The translations under genes were made by a program, and so were the position numbers. Positions 22,111-32,662 of a stretch of 64,000 bases of DNA are shown here, piece by piece. Origin of the DNA: Petunia secreta (lineage: Eukaryota > Streptophyta > Magnoliopsida > Solanales > Solanaceae); the NCBI GenBank assembly GCA_029990175.1, contig JARKIP010000035.1, positions 42,856,001 to 42,920,000 on the forward strand. The letters run 5' to 3'. The notes under the pieces are model-generated. The model was not told the DNA's origin and made no database searches. It worked only from the letters and a program-made list of their open reading frames with translations. Within the stretch, counting starts at the first letter, position 1, and every line of letters starts with the position of its first letter.

Positions 22111-23265
22111 AATGATAACTTGCAGCGAGCACTGATGTTGGGAGAAGAAACTAGTGAAGATGCTGGCATAGAGGAGATATTGCAGCTCTTAGACTGTTTT
22201 TGTGAATTTATTACTAGGTTTCCCAAGTTTGAGCCTCTAGATAGACTGCTCGGGCCACCACCCAAGCTATCTATTGAGGAGGCGCCAAAGCTTGAGCTCA
22301 AACCTTTACCTGCACATCTTCGGTATGCTTATTTGGGTCAATTTTACACTTTACCTGTGATTAATTCTTCTCTGTTGTCTGACTTGCAGGTAGAAAAGCT
22401 GTTGAGAGTGCTACGAGAGCATATGAGTGCTATTGGCTGGACCATAGCTTATATGAAGGGAATAAGCCCGGATTTCTGCATGCACAAGATCTTTATGGAG
22501 GACGGATACAAGCCAAGTGTGGAGCATCAGCGTCGCCTCAATCCAATCATGAAAGACGTGGTAAAGAAAGAGGTGATTAAATGGTTAGATGCACGTATAA
22601 TTTTTCCAATCTCTGACAGCAAGTGGGTAAGTCCAGTACGATGTGTCCTTGAAAAGGGAGGGATGAAAGTGGTGCAAAATGAGAATAATGAACTTATCCC
22701 CACAAGAACTGTTACGGGGTGGAGGGTGTGCATAGATCATCGAAAATTGAATAAAGCCACCCGAAAGGATCACTTTCCCCTCCCCTTTATTGATCAGATG
22801 TTAGATAGGCTAGCTGGGCAAGGGTATTACTGTTTTCTTGACGGTTACTCTGGCTACAACCAAATATGGATTGCTCCCGAAGACCAGGAGAAAACTACTT
22901 TTACATGCCCTTACGGTACCTGTGCCTATAGAAGGATGCCGTTCGGGCTATGTAATGCACCTGCGACTTTTCAAAGGTGTATAATGGCTATTTTCACTGA
23001 TATGGTGGAAACGTTTGTCGAAGTGTTTATGGATGACTTTTCTATCTTCGGATCCTCTTTTGATGCTTGTCTGACTAACTTTGGTTTAGTGCTTGCTAGA
23101 TGTGAAGAAACTAACCTTGTTTTAAACTGGGAAAAGTGCCATTTCATGGTTCGTGAAGGTATAGTTTTGGGACTCAAGGTATCCAGTGCTGGAATTGAGG
23201 TTGACAAGGCGAAGGTGGAGGCGGTTGAAAAATTACCACCGCCCACATCTGTGAAGGGAGTCTGA
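22111..23265 (+). pseudogene. pol (RT): Reverse transcriptase of the Athila-like element
   Basis: Same frame as protease. Landmarks: ISPDFCMHKIFMEDG, WRVCIDHRKLNKATRKDHFPL (22710-22785), YCFLDGYSGYNQIWI, YRRMPFGLCNAPATFQRC and VEVFMDDFSIFG (about 23020-23050), which carries the catalytic xMDD pair. A TGA at 23263-23265 (probably a CGA Arg codon, C to T) ends the frame after VKGV; the connection continues in the same frame as NFLRHAGFYRMF. The RT domain itself is intact. Confidence 0.88.
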
Positions 23266-23748
23266 AATTTTCTCAGACATGCTGGCTTCTATAGGATGTT
23301 TATTAAATATTTTTCTAAGATTTCTACTCCTCTGTGCAGGTAACTTGAGAAAGAAGCAGCATTTGTGTTCGATAAAGTCTGTTTGAGGGCCTTTAATGAG
23401 CTAAAAGAGAAGTTGGTCTCTCCGCCAATAATAGTGGCTCCTGATTGGACTGCACCATTTGAATTAATGTGTGATGCTAGCGATGTTGCTATTGGTGCAG
23501 TCCTAGGGCAAAGGAGGAACAAGATGTTCCATTCCATTTACTACGCTAGCAAAACATTTAATCCTGCCCAATTGAATTACACAGTTACTGCAAAAGAGTT
23601 GCTGGCAGTAGTGTATGCCTTTGATAAGTTTCGGACATACTTGGTTGGAACCAAAGTTATTGTCTACACGGACCATGCAGCAATCAGGTACTTAATTGAT
23701 AAAAAAGATGCTAAGCCTCGACTAATTCGTTGGGTGTTATTGTTGTAG
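23266..23748 (+). pseudogene. pol (RH): RNase H of the Athila-like element
   Basis: Reads AFNELKEKLVSPPIIVAPDW, then ELMCDASDVAIGAVLGQR (first catalytic Asp, about 23470), IYYASKTFNPAQLNYTVTAKELLAVVYAFDKFR (Glu) and VIVYTDHAAIRYL (Asp). Stops at 23263 and about 23341 lie upstream, and a TAG at 23746-23748 (Gln codon expected) ends it. After EFDLQ the sequence jumps straight to the integrase zinc-finger region, so the end of RNase H and its C-terminal DHLSRL segment are deleted. Confidence 0.8.
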
Positions 23749-23757
23749 GAATTTGAC

Positions 23758-24888
23758 TTGCAAGAGTGCCATGCATCTCCTTATGGGGGTCATCATGGTG
23801 GTGATAGAACAGCTGCCAAAGTACTTCAGTCTTGTTTCTATTGGCCAACACTGTTCCAAGATGCTCATGCTTTTGTAAAGAAGTGCGATCGGTGTCAAAG
23901 AACCGGCACAATCACCAAAAAGCAAGAGATGCCTCTACAAGGCATTCTAGAGGTGGATATTTTTGATGTGTGGGGGATCGACTTCATGGGTCCCTTCCCC
24001 TCGTCGAATGGTCACAAGTATATTTTACTGGTAGTGGATTACGTGTCTAAATGGGTAGAGGCTGTTGCTCTTCCTACTAATGATGCGAAGGTGGTGGTGA
24101 GTTTCGTCAAGAAGAACATTTTCACCAGGTTCGGAATTCAACGGGCTTTGATTAGTTATGAAGGTACACACTATTGTAACAAGTTGCTGCATAACATTCT
24201 AGCTAAAAATGGGGTCAAGCATAAGGTCGCCACCGCCTATCATCAAACTAGTGGACAGGCTGAGGTATCTAATAGAGAGGTGAAGCAAATTCTTGAGAAG
24301 ACTGTCAGTGCAAATAGGAAGGATTGGGATACCAAGCTCGATGATGCATTCTGGGCATATATGACAGCTTATAAGACTCCAATTGGGACTTCACTGTACA
24401 AGCTGGTATATGGGAAATCGCGCCACTTGCCAGTCGAGCTTGAGCACAAGGCCTGTTGGGCGATAAAGAAGCTAAATTTTGATATGGGCTTGGCGGGTGA
24501 GAAGAAATGGTTGCAACTCAATGAACTCGATGAGTTTAGGTTGCACGCGTATGAAAAGGCCAAGATATATAAGCAGAAGACTAAGCGGTGGCATGATAAG
24601 CGTATTCAGCATCGTCACTTTGAGCCGCGCCAACTAAATCTTTTATTTAACTCCAGGTTGAAGCTCTTCCCTGGTAAGCTCAAGTCGAGGTGGTCTGGTC
24701 CGTTTGAAATTATTGAGGTGATGCCCCAAGGAGCGATTGCATTGCGAGCCTCGAGCTCGGATAAGTCGTTTCTAGTAAATGGGCAAAGAGTGAAGCGCTG
24801 TTGGGGAGGTGAAGTCGATAGGCTTAAATCTTCCATTTCTTTAGTCGACCCTTCGAAGAGGGTTGTACTCGTCGTGCCGCGACGTTAA
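23758..24888 (+). pseudogene. pol (INT): Integrase of the Athila-like element, second catalytic Asp lost
   Basis: 376 residues. The zinc-binding HHCC is HASPYGGHHG...CDRCQ (23768-23900). The core has WGIDFMGPFPSSNGHK (first Asp, about 23985) and GQAEVSNREVKQ (Glu, about 24255). The second catalytic motif, usually ISDGGTHF, reads ISYEGTHY (about 24150), so the Asp is a Tyr and the enzyme should be dead. The C-terminal part includes LVYGKSRHLPVELEHKACWA, KTKRWHDKRI and a GPFEIIEV-type end. It is open to 24888, as long as an intact family member. Confidence 0.88.
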
Positions 24889-26382
24889 ATCAAGCGCTTC
24901 ATGGGAGGCAACCCATGTTTTATTGTTTTTACAGTTAGTTTATCCAAATTTTCATTTAAAATAAATAAAACAAAATAAAAAATAAAAATTGAAAAGAACA
25001 AAAAATGGGAGCTTGATGTGTTTAACGTATTTGTGTAGTGTTTTTACAGTATTACAAGGCTCAAAATCGGTTGGATCAATGAAATAGCCAGTCCCGGATA
25101 ACAAAATGGACTGCACTGAGGCCGACACAGCCCAGGTGGTCGTTTGTGAAATTTTTTTTTGAAAAGAGGCAGTGTTGCAAGAATTAAACGCTGGAGGCTG
25201 TTCAGTGTATTTTAGCATTCACAGCCCAACATACGTCGTATGCAAGGCTGTGCGCTGCTCAGTTTTGAAACAAGAAAAAAAATTAACGAGCCGAGACAGT
25301 GTTGAGGCGAGAAGGCGCTACTGTATGCAGAATTTCTCCTAAACACAGTGCCCTGCACGTCGCGCCAGGGCCTATTTGCACAGCTGAATCTTAAAAAAAA
25401 AAATATTTCAGCGGTGCTGCGGGTGTGAAACGCGGGCCACTGTTTTGGAGGTAAGTTTTTGTTTCCTTATGATATTTAAACACACACACACATACAACAC
25501 AAACACACAAAACAAAAGAACAGAATACGGGCAACAAAACAACAGAACAGGAAGCGGGCAAAACAAAAACCATAACCTCAATGGCTTAAGTTTTTGCCTT
25601 CAAATTCCAAGGTATGAATTCTCCTCTTCTCATTGTCTCTTCTAGGCTTATCCTTCTCCCCTCTCTAATGATTGGTAGCACTGAAAAGTCCCATCCCCAT
25701 TTCCCTTAGCTTTAGTTTTCTTTTACTTCACGTTTTTTATGAAAACATGTCGAAACTTGGTTCTTTTTGATTGGTATTTGCTGTGGGGGGTGCAGTGATG
25801 CACCGGGATGAGTATATATGTAAGCTCCCGGAGTTGGGAGGTTCAAACAATACCCAAAAGCTCATACACAAGCTGTCCAATTTACTGCACGTAAGGTGTT
25901 TGATGAAATTCTCCAATGAACAATTTGAAGTATCTGGCAAAGTCTGAGTAGCCAAATCAATTAGGGGGCATAAGTTGAACATATATTAGTTAGAATTAGG
26001 GCATGGGGCTGATTTTAAAGTGGTTTTCACTTGAACGACACTCAATGCACATTATTCATACACTAGAAGTGTTGTTTTGCACTTTACTTGAGCGAGCCAA
26101 TGCCCCGTTGCGCAATTCACGGGCCCTGCTCCATTGGTTTCTTTCCCTTGCCCTGAACTGCTCTCCTTTTCTTGGCCGGTGGTCTAGAAGCACCACCTTC
26201 ACGGATCACCACGGGCTTTTCCTTAGAAATGGTTGATTTCCTCTTGCCCGTGGTTGCCTGAGGTGCAGGAATGGTCATATCCGGAGCAGGTGTATCTTGT
26301 TTCTTCTTTGAGCATTGCTCCCTTTTATCCTTTCCCTTGTAAGAGATTTATGTCTAGGTAGAGTCGATCTTGGCTCAATTGG
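24889..26382 (+). other. Post-pol spacer of the Athila-like element
   Basis: About 1.5 kb with an A-rich tract at 24955-25010 and CA/ACAC-rich stretch at 25480-25520. Segments around 26090-26380 read in mixed frames as a degraded start of the downstream ORF (for example APLVSFPCPELL near 26128). No other gene. Confidence 0.5.
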
Positions 26383-27828
26383 GTGTCTAACAAAATTATG
26401 CAGGCTGACCATCAGACGAATGTCCTTTGGGAGCGGGTGCTTCTTATTTATGCTCTGATGAATGGAATAGTACTGAACTTGGGTGAGCTTATGTACGAGC
26501 AGATGATACAGACTCGTAAGGAGAAGACATTGAAGTTGTATTTTGTGCACACTCTGAAAGCTATGATAAGGAAGCACGGGGTTCCCTTCTATACGAAGGA
26601 TGATCTTTTAGAGGTGCTCATTGCCCATGACATCACTTCAGTGCATGACCCGGTCGCAGCCAAAGCAGATAAGAGAACTACATCAGAGAGACTTGTGGGC
26701 TTTGAAGCCAAGCTAGCTAAGCTGAGAGAGGCGCAGCAGGCAGAGCTGACCCAGTTGAGACAGGAGCAGCAGGTAGAGCTGACCCGGCTGAGACAGGAGC
26801 AGGCAGCTCGAGATACCCTGATGCAGAGCACACTGGCAGATAGGGTTGTTTATCGGTCGGTTCGGTTCGGTTCGGTTTTGGACCTTATCGGTTTAGACTA
26901 TCGGTTTTCAGTTTTTAAAAGTGCTAAACCAATAACCGAACCAATAAGGTATCCATTATCGGTTTTCGGGTTATCAATTTTAGGTTTTTATCGGTTCGGT
27001 TTTTGGTTTAACCATATAATCACCTCTTAAGCGATTGCATCCAATACAAAATCGACTTCATTTTCATAGCGGATTCAAATGCCTCTTAAAGAATTCGTCA
27101 TATTCAAAGAAGCAACTAACAATAGATTCAAATATGCTTCATTGTTCTATAAATTAACGGAGGAAGTGAGGATTGAAACAATAAATCGATATTTAAAATG
27201 GAGGAAGTGAGAATTGAAATAGTAAATCGATATTTGAAATGGAGGAGGTGAGCTGAAAGATACACAAGTAAAAGAAGATTAGGATTTGAAGTTTCCAAGT
27301 TCCAACTAAGAGTAAATAAGTATACTACTTTTATATACATAAGCGCAACATAGTAAATTTAAAAACCTTATTGGGTTATCAGTTTAACCAATAAGAAAAT
27401 GTGCAAAACCGATAACCGAACCGATAACCCAATAAAAATTTTTTGTAAACCGCTAAATAACCGATAACCCGATAACCCGATAACCCAATACCAATAACCC
27501 AATAACTTTTTATCGGTTCGGTTTATCGGTTTAAACCGAAAAATGAACAGCCCTACTGGCAGAGATCCTTGCCACTCTTCAGAGTCCCAGAGTGACGCGT
27601 TCCACTGGCGTCCAGACTGATGCAGGGTCCAGTCATGAGGTTGTGGATTTGAGTACTACTGATGGCACTGCAGCAGCGCCAGCTCCGGCTACTACCACTA
27701 TTATGGAGGGGTCGCTGATTGATGTGATTGATGCGATGGATGCAGCTGGTACTACCTTGTTGGATCCCTCAACTGCTGAAACCGCGGGTTCAGACCGGTC
27801 TGAAGCACCTCCGGACTCTGCGATTTGA
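26383..27828 (+). pseudogene. Env-position ORF (plant transposon protein-like), split by a MITE
   Basis: 26383-26840 encodes about 150 residues: NVLWERVLLIYALMNGIVLN, then a segment ending AMIRKHGVPF, with a C-terminal Gln/Leu/Arg-rich coiled coil (QQAELTQLRQEQQVEL repeats). This pattern is common downstream of pol in Athila elements. Ignoring the MITE (26841-27555 plus one TSD copy), the frame passes straight on through LAEILATLQSPRV to an acidic Thr/Ala-rich tail ending at 27828. Athila elements carry an env-like gene here, but I see no signal peptide or membrane segment in this one. Its function is unknown. Confidence 0.6.
26841..27555. mobile_element. hAT-type MITE, 715 bp
   Basis: The ends are inverted: TAGGGTTGTTTAT at the left and, read in reverse complement, TAGGGCTGTTCAT at the right. 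The flanking 8-bp repeat CTGGCAGA (26833-26840 and 27556-27563) is a perfect target-site duplication of hAT length. Sub-terminal GGTTCGGTT/AACCGAACC blocks face each other and could fold into a long hairpin. A middle part at 27130-27250 has two direct copies of a GGAGGAAGTGAGNATTGAAA unit. No ORF. It is non-autonomous. Confidence 0.88.
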
Positions 27829-29542
27829 GGGAGCTTTCTTGATACCCACTCATGTTATTATTTTTGTACTTGTGCAGTGGGGACCATGCACTATTTGAAG
27901 TGTGGGGTGGGGTATCATGAATTGTACATGTATATTTTTTTACTGCGTTTAATTTTTTTTAGATTAGCGGCATAATCCTTGGGTTTCTTCAAGCCACGGT
28001 TCTTTCCCGAGGATGCCTTTTTTTTATCAACCGGGTGTTTTTAGATAAAAAATGAAAAAAAAAATAGATATTTAAATTACAAAAAAAAAAATAGGAAATA
28101 GGAGTAGCTAAGTGGTAAGGACCCATGCCTTCTCTATAAATTGTTTGATACTGTCATATTTAGTCCTTTACATGCGAGTTGAACTTCCATAAATATTTTT
28201 TGTGTGAGTTGTATATTGGATTGATAGTCAGTCTTGTTAGTGACTCTTCGGCTCAGGTTTCTGACTCTAAGTGCTGACTGAATAGCATAACTTGTCTCTC
28301 TTGTTTCTGTTAGGTGTTGGAATTTTTCCGCCTTGAGTAGTTCATGTGCCATGAGTGGCGAGGTGTTTTTCTTTCTTCTCGTGCTTGCATTATTGGTGTA
28401 GAACCTGCCCCGTGTGTGTTCAAAGCGAAATCCTATGTTTGCTCTAGTCGGGAGATGATACAGGCTTTCTTTGATAAACCTTTCTTTTGCAGCCTTGATT
28501 AGTCTACCCGTTCATATATATCCCTTGTAACCCTGTTCGAGCTTATTAGTTTTTTGTTGACACCTACATTACAAGCATATTCCCTTTGTTCTTAATTACA
28601 TTCTTTTTGAACCCGTACTCCTTAGAGCACTTTAATTGAAAATATTGTTGTTAGTGGAGTTGTGGTTGGTGGAAATTGATGGCTTTTAAGTGGAGTCAAT
28701 AAGAATTAATTTATGATGGTATTTTTGAGGAAAAAGTGCATTGGCAAGGTTGAGGAAAAATTGACAAATGTTGAAGAAAAAAAAAGAGAAAAAAAAAAAC
28801 CAAAGTGAAAAAAAAAAAAAAGCAAAAGAAAAAAATTTTCAATCCTTGCTAGTATTGTGCACATTGATAAAAAAATACTTAAAGGGAGGGAAGTGTTTGA
28901 GTTGATGTTCGGATGGTAGCTCGGTTGTTTTTGCAAGAGTTGTGCTATAAAAAGTGGAAGTGATGTATTAAAGTGCCTAGGGAGATAGTCATTTAACCAT
29001 TACCCATCCTTTGGCCTACATTACAACCCTTAAAGTCCTAGTTAATCCCGAATAGGAGCGAGCCTACATTAGTGGAGTCCTACACTATGGGCAAGCCTAT
29101 GGTACCATTGTGTGGCACTTGAGATTCCTTTTTGAGTGTGAGAGAATTCTTCCTATCTTGTAAGTCCCTTATAATTCAGTTGATATATTTTTGTGTGATT
29201 GGGATAGACTTTGATTGGTGAGGGCACATGGATTATGAGAGGTTGGAGATTTTATTAGGCCCTAATATTGAACGAGTGGACATGTCGTGAGTAAGTTGGT
29301 GTGAAGAGTCGCTTCTTGAGGCTTGGTTGTTGCTACTTGACTGCTTGATAATCCTTGTTTTCTAAATGTGTGGTGTGCAAATATGGAGAGTTTTGTGCTT
29401 GTATGTCTAGTGGCTAATTGCTGGTATCAACCTATTTCATAGGTGCGCCCCCTTGAAGTTCTTGAGTTGGGTAGTTAAGACCTATTGAGTATAAGTGTGT
29501 TGGGTTTGTTTGTTTGAGGACGAACAAAGTTTAAGATTGGGG
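27829..29542 (+). other. 3' untranslated region of the Athila-like element
   Basis: 1.7 kb without a coding frame. Contains A-rich tracts at 28010-28100 and 28770-28850. Ends in GTTTAAGATTGGGG (29528-29542), the polypurine tract just before the right LTR, where plus-strand synthesis would start. Confidence 0.6.
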
Positions 29543-30812
29543 TGTTGATATATGTTGGGCATATATCGTATGTCTCAACGTCGATTCTCTATAACTTTTG
29601 AGTTATTTTCAGTGTATTATGTATCCAACAATGCGAGATTTATAGTAAAATGCTAACTTGAGGTATTTTGATATTTTAGGAGCGAATTGAAGGAAATTGG
29701 AGCTTGATTCGTACAAGAACAAGGAAGAAGCAACGGATACAGCCATGGATGCTGGGCATGCTAGACTGTATGGACTAGGAAGAGTGCAAATATTGAAGAA
29801 ATTGAGAAAAGGAGCGCATACAGCCACGGATGCTTGGCATGCTCCGGTGTATGCGCCGTAAAGTAGTCCCAGAGCTACCAGGACTAGCAAAAAATGTGGG
29901 AATAGGCATATTTCCTATGATTAACACCCTTGTAACATTAATTCTTATTCTATTACGTATTTTTGGAGGCAAGAACCATAGTAGAGGCTAGAGAACCAAG
30001 ATTCATCAATTGAGTTGTAATTCTTCTTCCTTCTTTATTGTTTCAAGAATTCCAGATTATTTTGTGAGAAAGCTAACTTGTCTATGAGTAGCTAAACTCT
30101 ATTATTCTAGGGTTATGGGTTAACCATGAAACTTGTACTCTGAAGTTGGTTGAATTCTATTAAATTTATCAGATTGAGTTGTTTATTTAATTCTTCTCTG
30201 AATTACTTAATTTCCTGGCCAGTTGTTAAGTACTATCCATGAACTTAAGGTTGAACTCGAAAGTGGGAACCGTAGGTTGCAATAGAATTAAATAAAGCGT
30301 GTTCCTGAACCCGGGCATCGGGGAATGGTTTCGCGGTTAGGATAGAAATATACCTAACAGTCACGCTTAATCAGTTTACAGGAGAAGCACATGCATTCTT
30401 GTTAATTCTAATTCCATAGACATATAGGCGATAGGTTGGCTTGAATAGGCAAGCAGGGTATTGAAAGAGCTCTGTGAGTATAATTAACCCTGTGATTAAC
30501 AACTCAGATAAATAAAGTTAGTTCAATTAGCGGATGAGTGCAACTGGATTGGTGATCGTTCCATAATCCTGGAATATTTCCACTCACTGATATCTAGAAC
30601 TCTTGAATTGTCTTGCATTCCATTTACTTCAATTACTTTTAGTTAATTAGTTAATTAAACACACTCGAAATCTGGTTAAACTCTCTTGAACAATACCTAA
30701 ATTGAAGTTTGTCTAGTTAATAGCTAATTAATAGTCCTCGTGGGAACGATACTTTATTATCATTTTATTACTTGATCGACCGCGTATACTCGCGTGTGCG
30801 TTTGGAGCGACA
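29543..30812 (+). repeat. Right (3') LTR of the Athila-like element
   Basis: 1270 bp, starts TGTTGATATATG and ends TTTGGAGCGACA, with TG...CA termini. It aligns with 18463-19712. It is followed by the TSD TTGGT at 30813-30817. Confidence 0.92.
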
Positions 30813-31195
30813 TTGGTATATGGCACCGAGGCAGTGATACTCGCAGAGGTTGAGATACCATCTTTGAGAATCATCCAAGAGACACAATTGGAAGATGCTG
30901 AATGGATCAAAGGGAGAATAGCAGTTAGCCCTCATCGACAGCAAAAGATTGAATGCAATATGTCATGGAAGCATTCAGCAAGAAAGTTCGAGAGAGATCT
31001 TTTGAACCAAGGACAACTAGTACTGAAGAAGATATTTCCAAATCAAGAAGAAGCAAAAGGCAAGTTTGCACCAAACTGGCAGTGACCATACATGGTTCAC
31101 CGAATTCTGAATGGAGGAGCATTGATACTGGCAGAGATGGATGGAGAAGTCTGGCCAAAACCAATCAACTCAGACGCTGTCTAGAGATACTATGT
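30813..31195 (+). pseudogene. pol (INT): Integrase C-terminus of the Ogre element
   Basis: The continuation of the integrase cut at 17842/18462. It reads LVYGTEAVILAEVEIPSLRI, then EDAEWIKGRIA, then a decayed tail with GQLVLKKIFPNQEEAKGKFAPNWQ and, after a TGA at 31082, PYMVHRILNGGALILAEMDG, matching the GPY-like end of Tat integrases. A frameshift lies near 30950-31000. It supplies proof that the Athila element entered the integrase. Confidence 0.8.
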
Positions 31196-31809
31196 ATAGG
31201 AGTTCGTATTGATTAGTAATTTCTACATCTTGCAACATATTATGTAATCCAAACTACGTCACGACCTACTTCCCCAAGTGGTATATGTAGGCAACCTATT
31301 CAAGGTTCGGTCGCATAAATACAAAAACTTCATTTTCCCCCACAAAGCAAACACTTGGATAGAATGTTTTAGGAACTCTCACAAATTCCCAAAGGAAAAA
31401 CATAGTTGACACTGGGGCAGAAATTTTTGAGGACCTCTCAAAAATTTCAAAATGCAAACTAGGGCAAAAATTTGAGGGCACCCTAAAAATTTGTTTGGAA
31501 CAGTATAAAGGACGACAACTTTGGCCTTACACAATGCGACTTGTGACACAACGGGATAAAATACTTTACTTCATTTTATTTCTTACAAAAGTTTTCAAAA
31601 TCATTTGCATTATATACCATTTTATGCATATCCCTATCAGCTCGGCCAAGATCACGGCGCTCGTGGACAGCAAACGCGAAACAAGCCAAGAATGCGCAAA
31701 CCAAACCACCCCGCACGACTCACCAATTTTTCTTTGGATGCAGGCACGAAAGATATCCAACTCAACAATGCACAACAAAAGATAATCTTCGGCAAAAGTT
31801 TGTCATTTT
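31196..31809 (+). other. 3' untranslated part of the Ogre element
   Basis: Non-coding stretch after integrase with three degenerate near-repeats of a CAAATTCCCAAAGG / AAAATTTCAAAATGC kind at 31370-31500. No promising ORF. Confidence 0.45.
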
Positions 31810-32657
31810 AAATAAGCTAAAGGCATACAACCCGAGGCGTCGATTCAGGGTACACAGCCCAACATCGATTTGTCATTTAAATTAGCTGAGGGCATAAAAC
31901 CCGAAACGTTGATTGAGGGTACACAGCCCGATATCAATTTGTCGTTTTAAATTAGCTTAGGGCATACAACCTGAAGCGTCGATTGAGGGTACACAACCCG
32001 AAATTGATTTGTTATTTTAAATTAGCTGAGCGCATACAACCCGAGGCGTCGATTGAGGGTACACAGCCCGATATCAATTTGTCATTTTAAATTAGCTAAG
32101 GGCATACAACCCGAGGCGTCGATTGAGGGTACACAGCCCAATATCGATTTGTCATTTTAAATTAGCTGAGGGCATACAACCCGAGGCGTCGATTGAGGGT
32201 ACACAGCTCTATATCGATTCGTTATTTTAAATTAGCTTAGGGCATACAAACCAAGCCGTCGATTGAGGGTACACAGCCCGATATCGATTTGTCATTTTAA
32301 ATTAGCTGAGGGCATACAACCCGAGGCGTCGATTAAGGGTACACAGCCCGATATCGATTTGTCATAAATTAGCTGAGGGCATACAACCCGAGGCGTCGAT
32401 TGAGGGTACACAGCCCGATATCGAATTGTCATTTTAAATTGGCTTAGGGCATACAAACCAAGCCGTCGATTGAGGGTACACAACCCAATATCGATTTGTC
32501 ATTTTAAATTAGCTGAGAGCATACAACCCAAGGCGTCGATTAAGGGTGCACAGCCCGATATTGATTTGTCATTTTAAATTTTCTGCAGACATACAACCCG
32601 AGGCGTCGATTGAGGGTACACAGCCTGATATCGATTTGTCATTTTGAATTAGCTGAG
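31810..32657 (+). repeat. 70-bp tandem repeat array in the Ogre 3' region
   Basis: About twelve units. Each contains GGGCATACAACCCGAGGCGT, then GATTGAGGGTACACAGCCCG and an ATATCGATTTGTCATTTTAA-like end. Successive starts at 32100, 32170, 32240 and 32310 are exactly 70 bp apart. The array is broken by the element inserted at 32663 and resumes at 40519. Internal repeats between integrase and 3' LTR are common in Tat/Ogre elements. Confidence 0.9.
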
Positions 32658-32662
32658 GGCAC

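Larger units (their letters stand above)
18463..30812 (+). mobile_element. Complete Athila-like Ty3-gypsy retrotransposon
   Basis: Two matching LTRs (18463-19712 and 29543-30812) flank a 9.8-kb interior with an Athila-type PBS, gag-pol, and a long 3' region with an env-position ORF. The 5-bp direct repeat TTGGT at 18458-18462 and 30813-30817 is the target-site duplication, and joining the flanks restores the Ogre integrase reading LLVYGTEAV. The first approximately 20 bp of the left LTR are missing. LTRs look nearly identical by eye (a few per cent differences), so it is young compared with Ogre. Several pol stops make it non-autonomous now. It holds a hAT MITE at 26841-27555. Confidence 0.92.

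Noticed and set aside
26383..26840. A true retroviral-type envelope protein
   Set aside because: It sits at the env position of an Athila-like element but shows no signal peptide, membrane anchor or cleavage site, only helical and coiled-coil sequence.
31810..32657. Possible CRISPR-like array
   Set aside because: Units are head-to-tail 70-bp repeats without unique spacers, in a plant retrotransposon 3' region.
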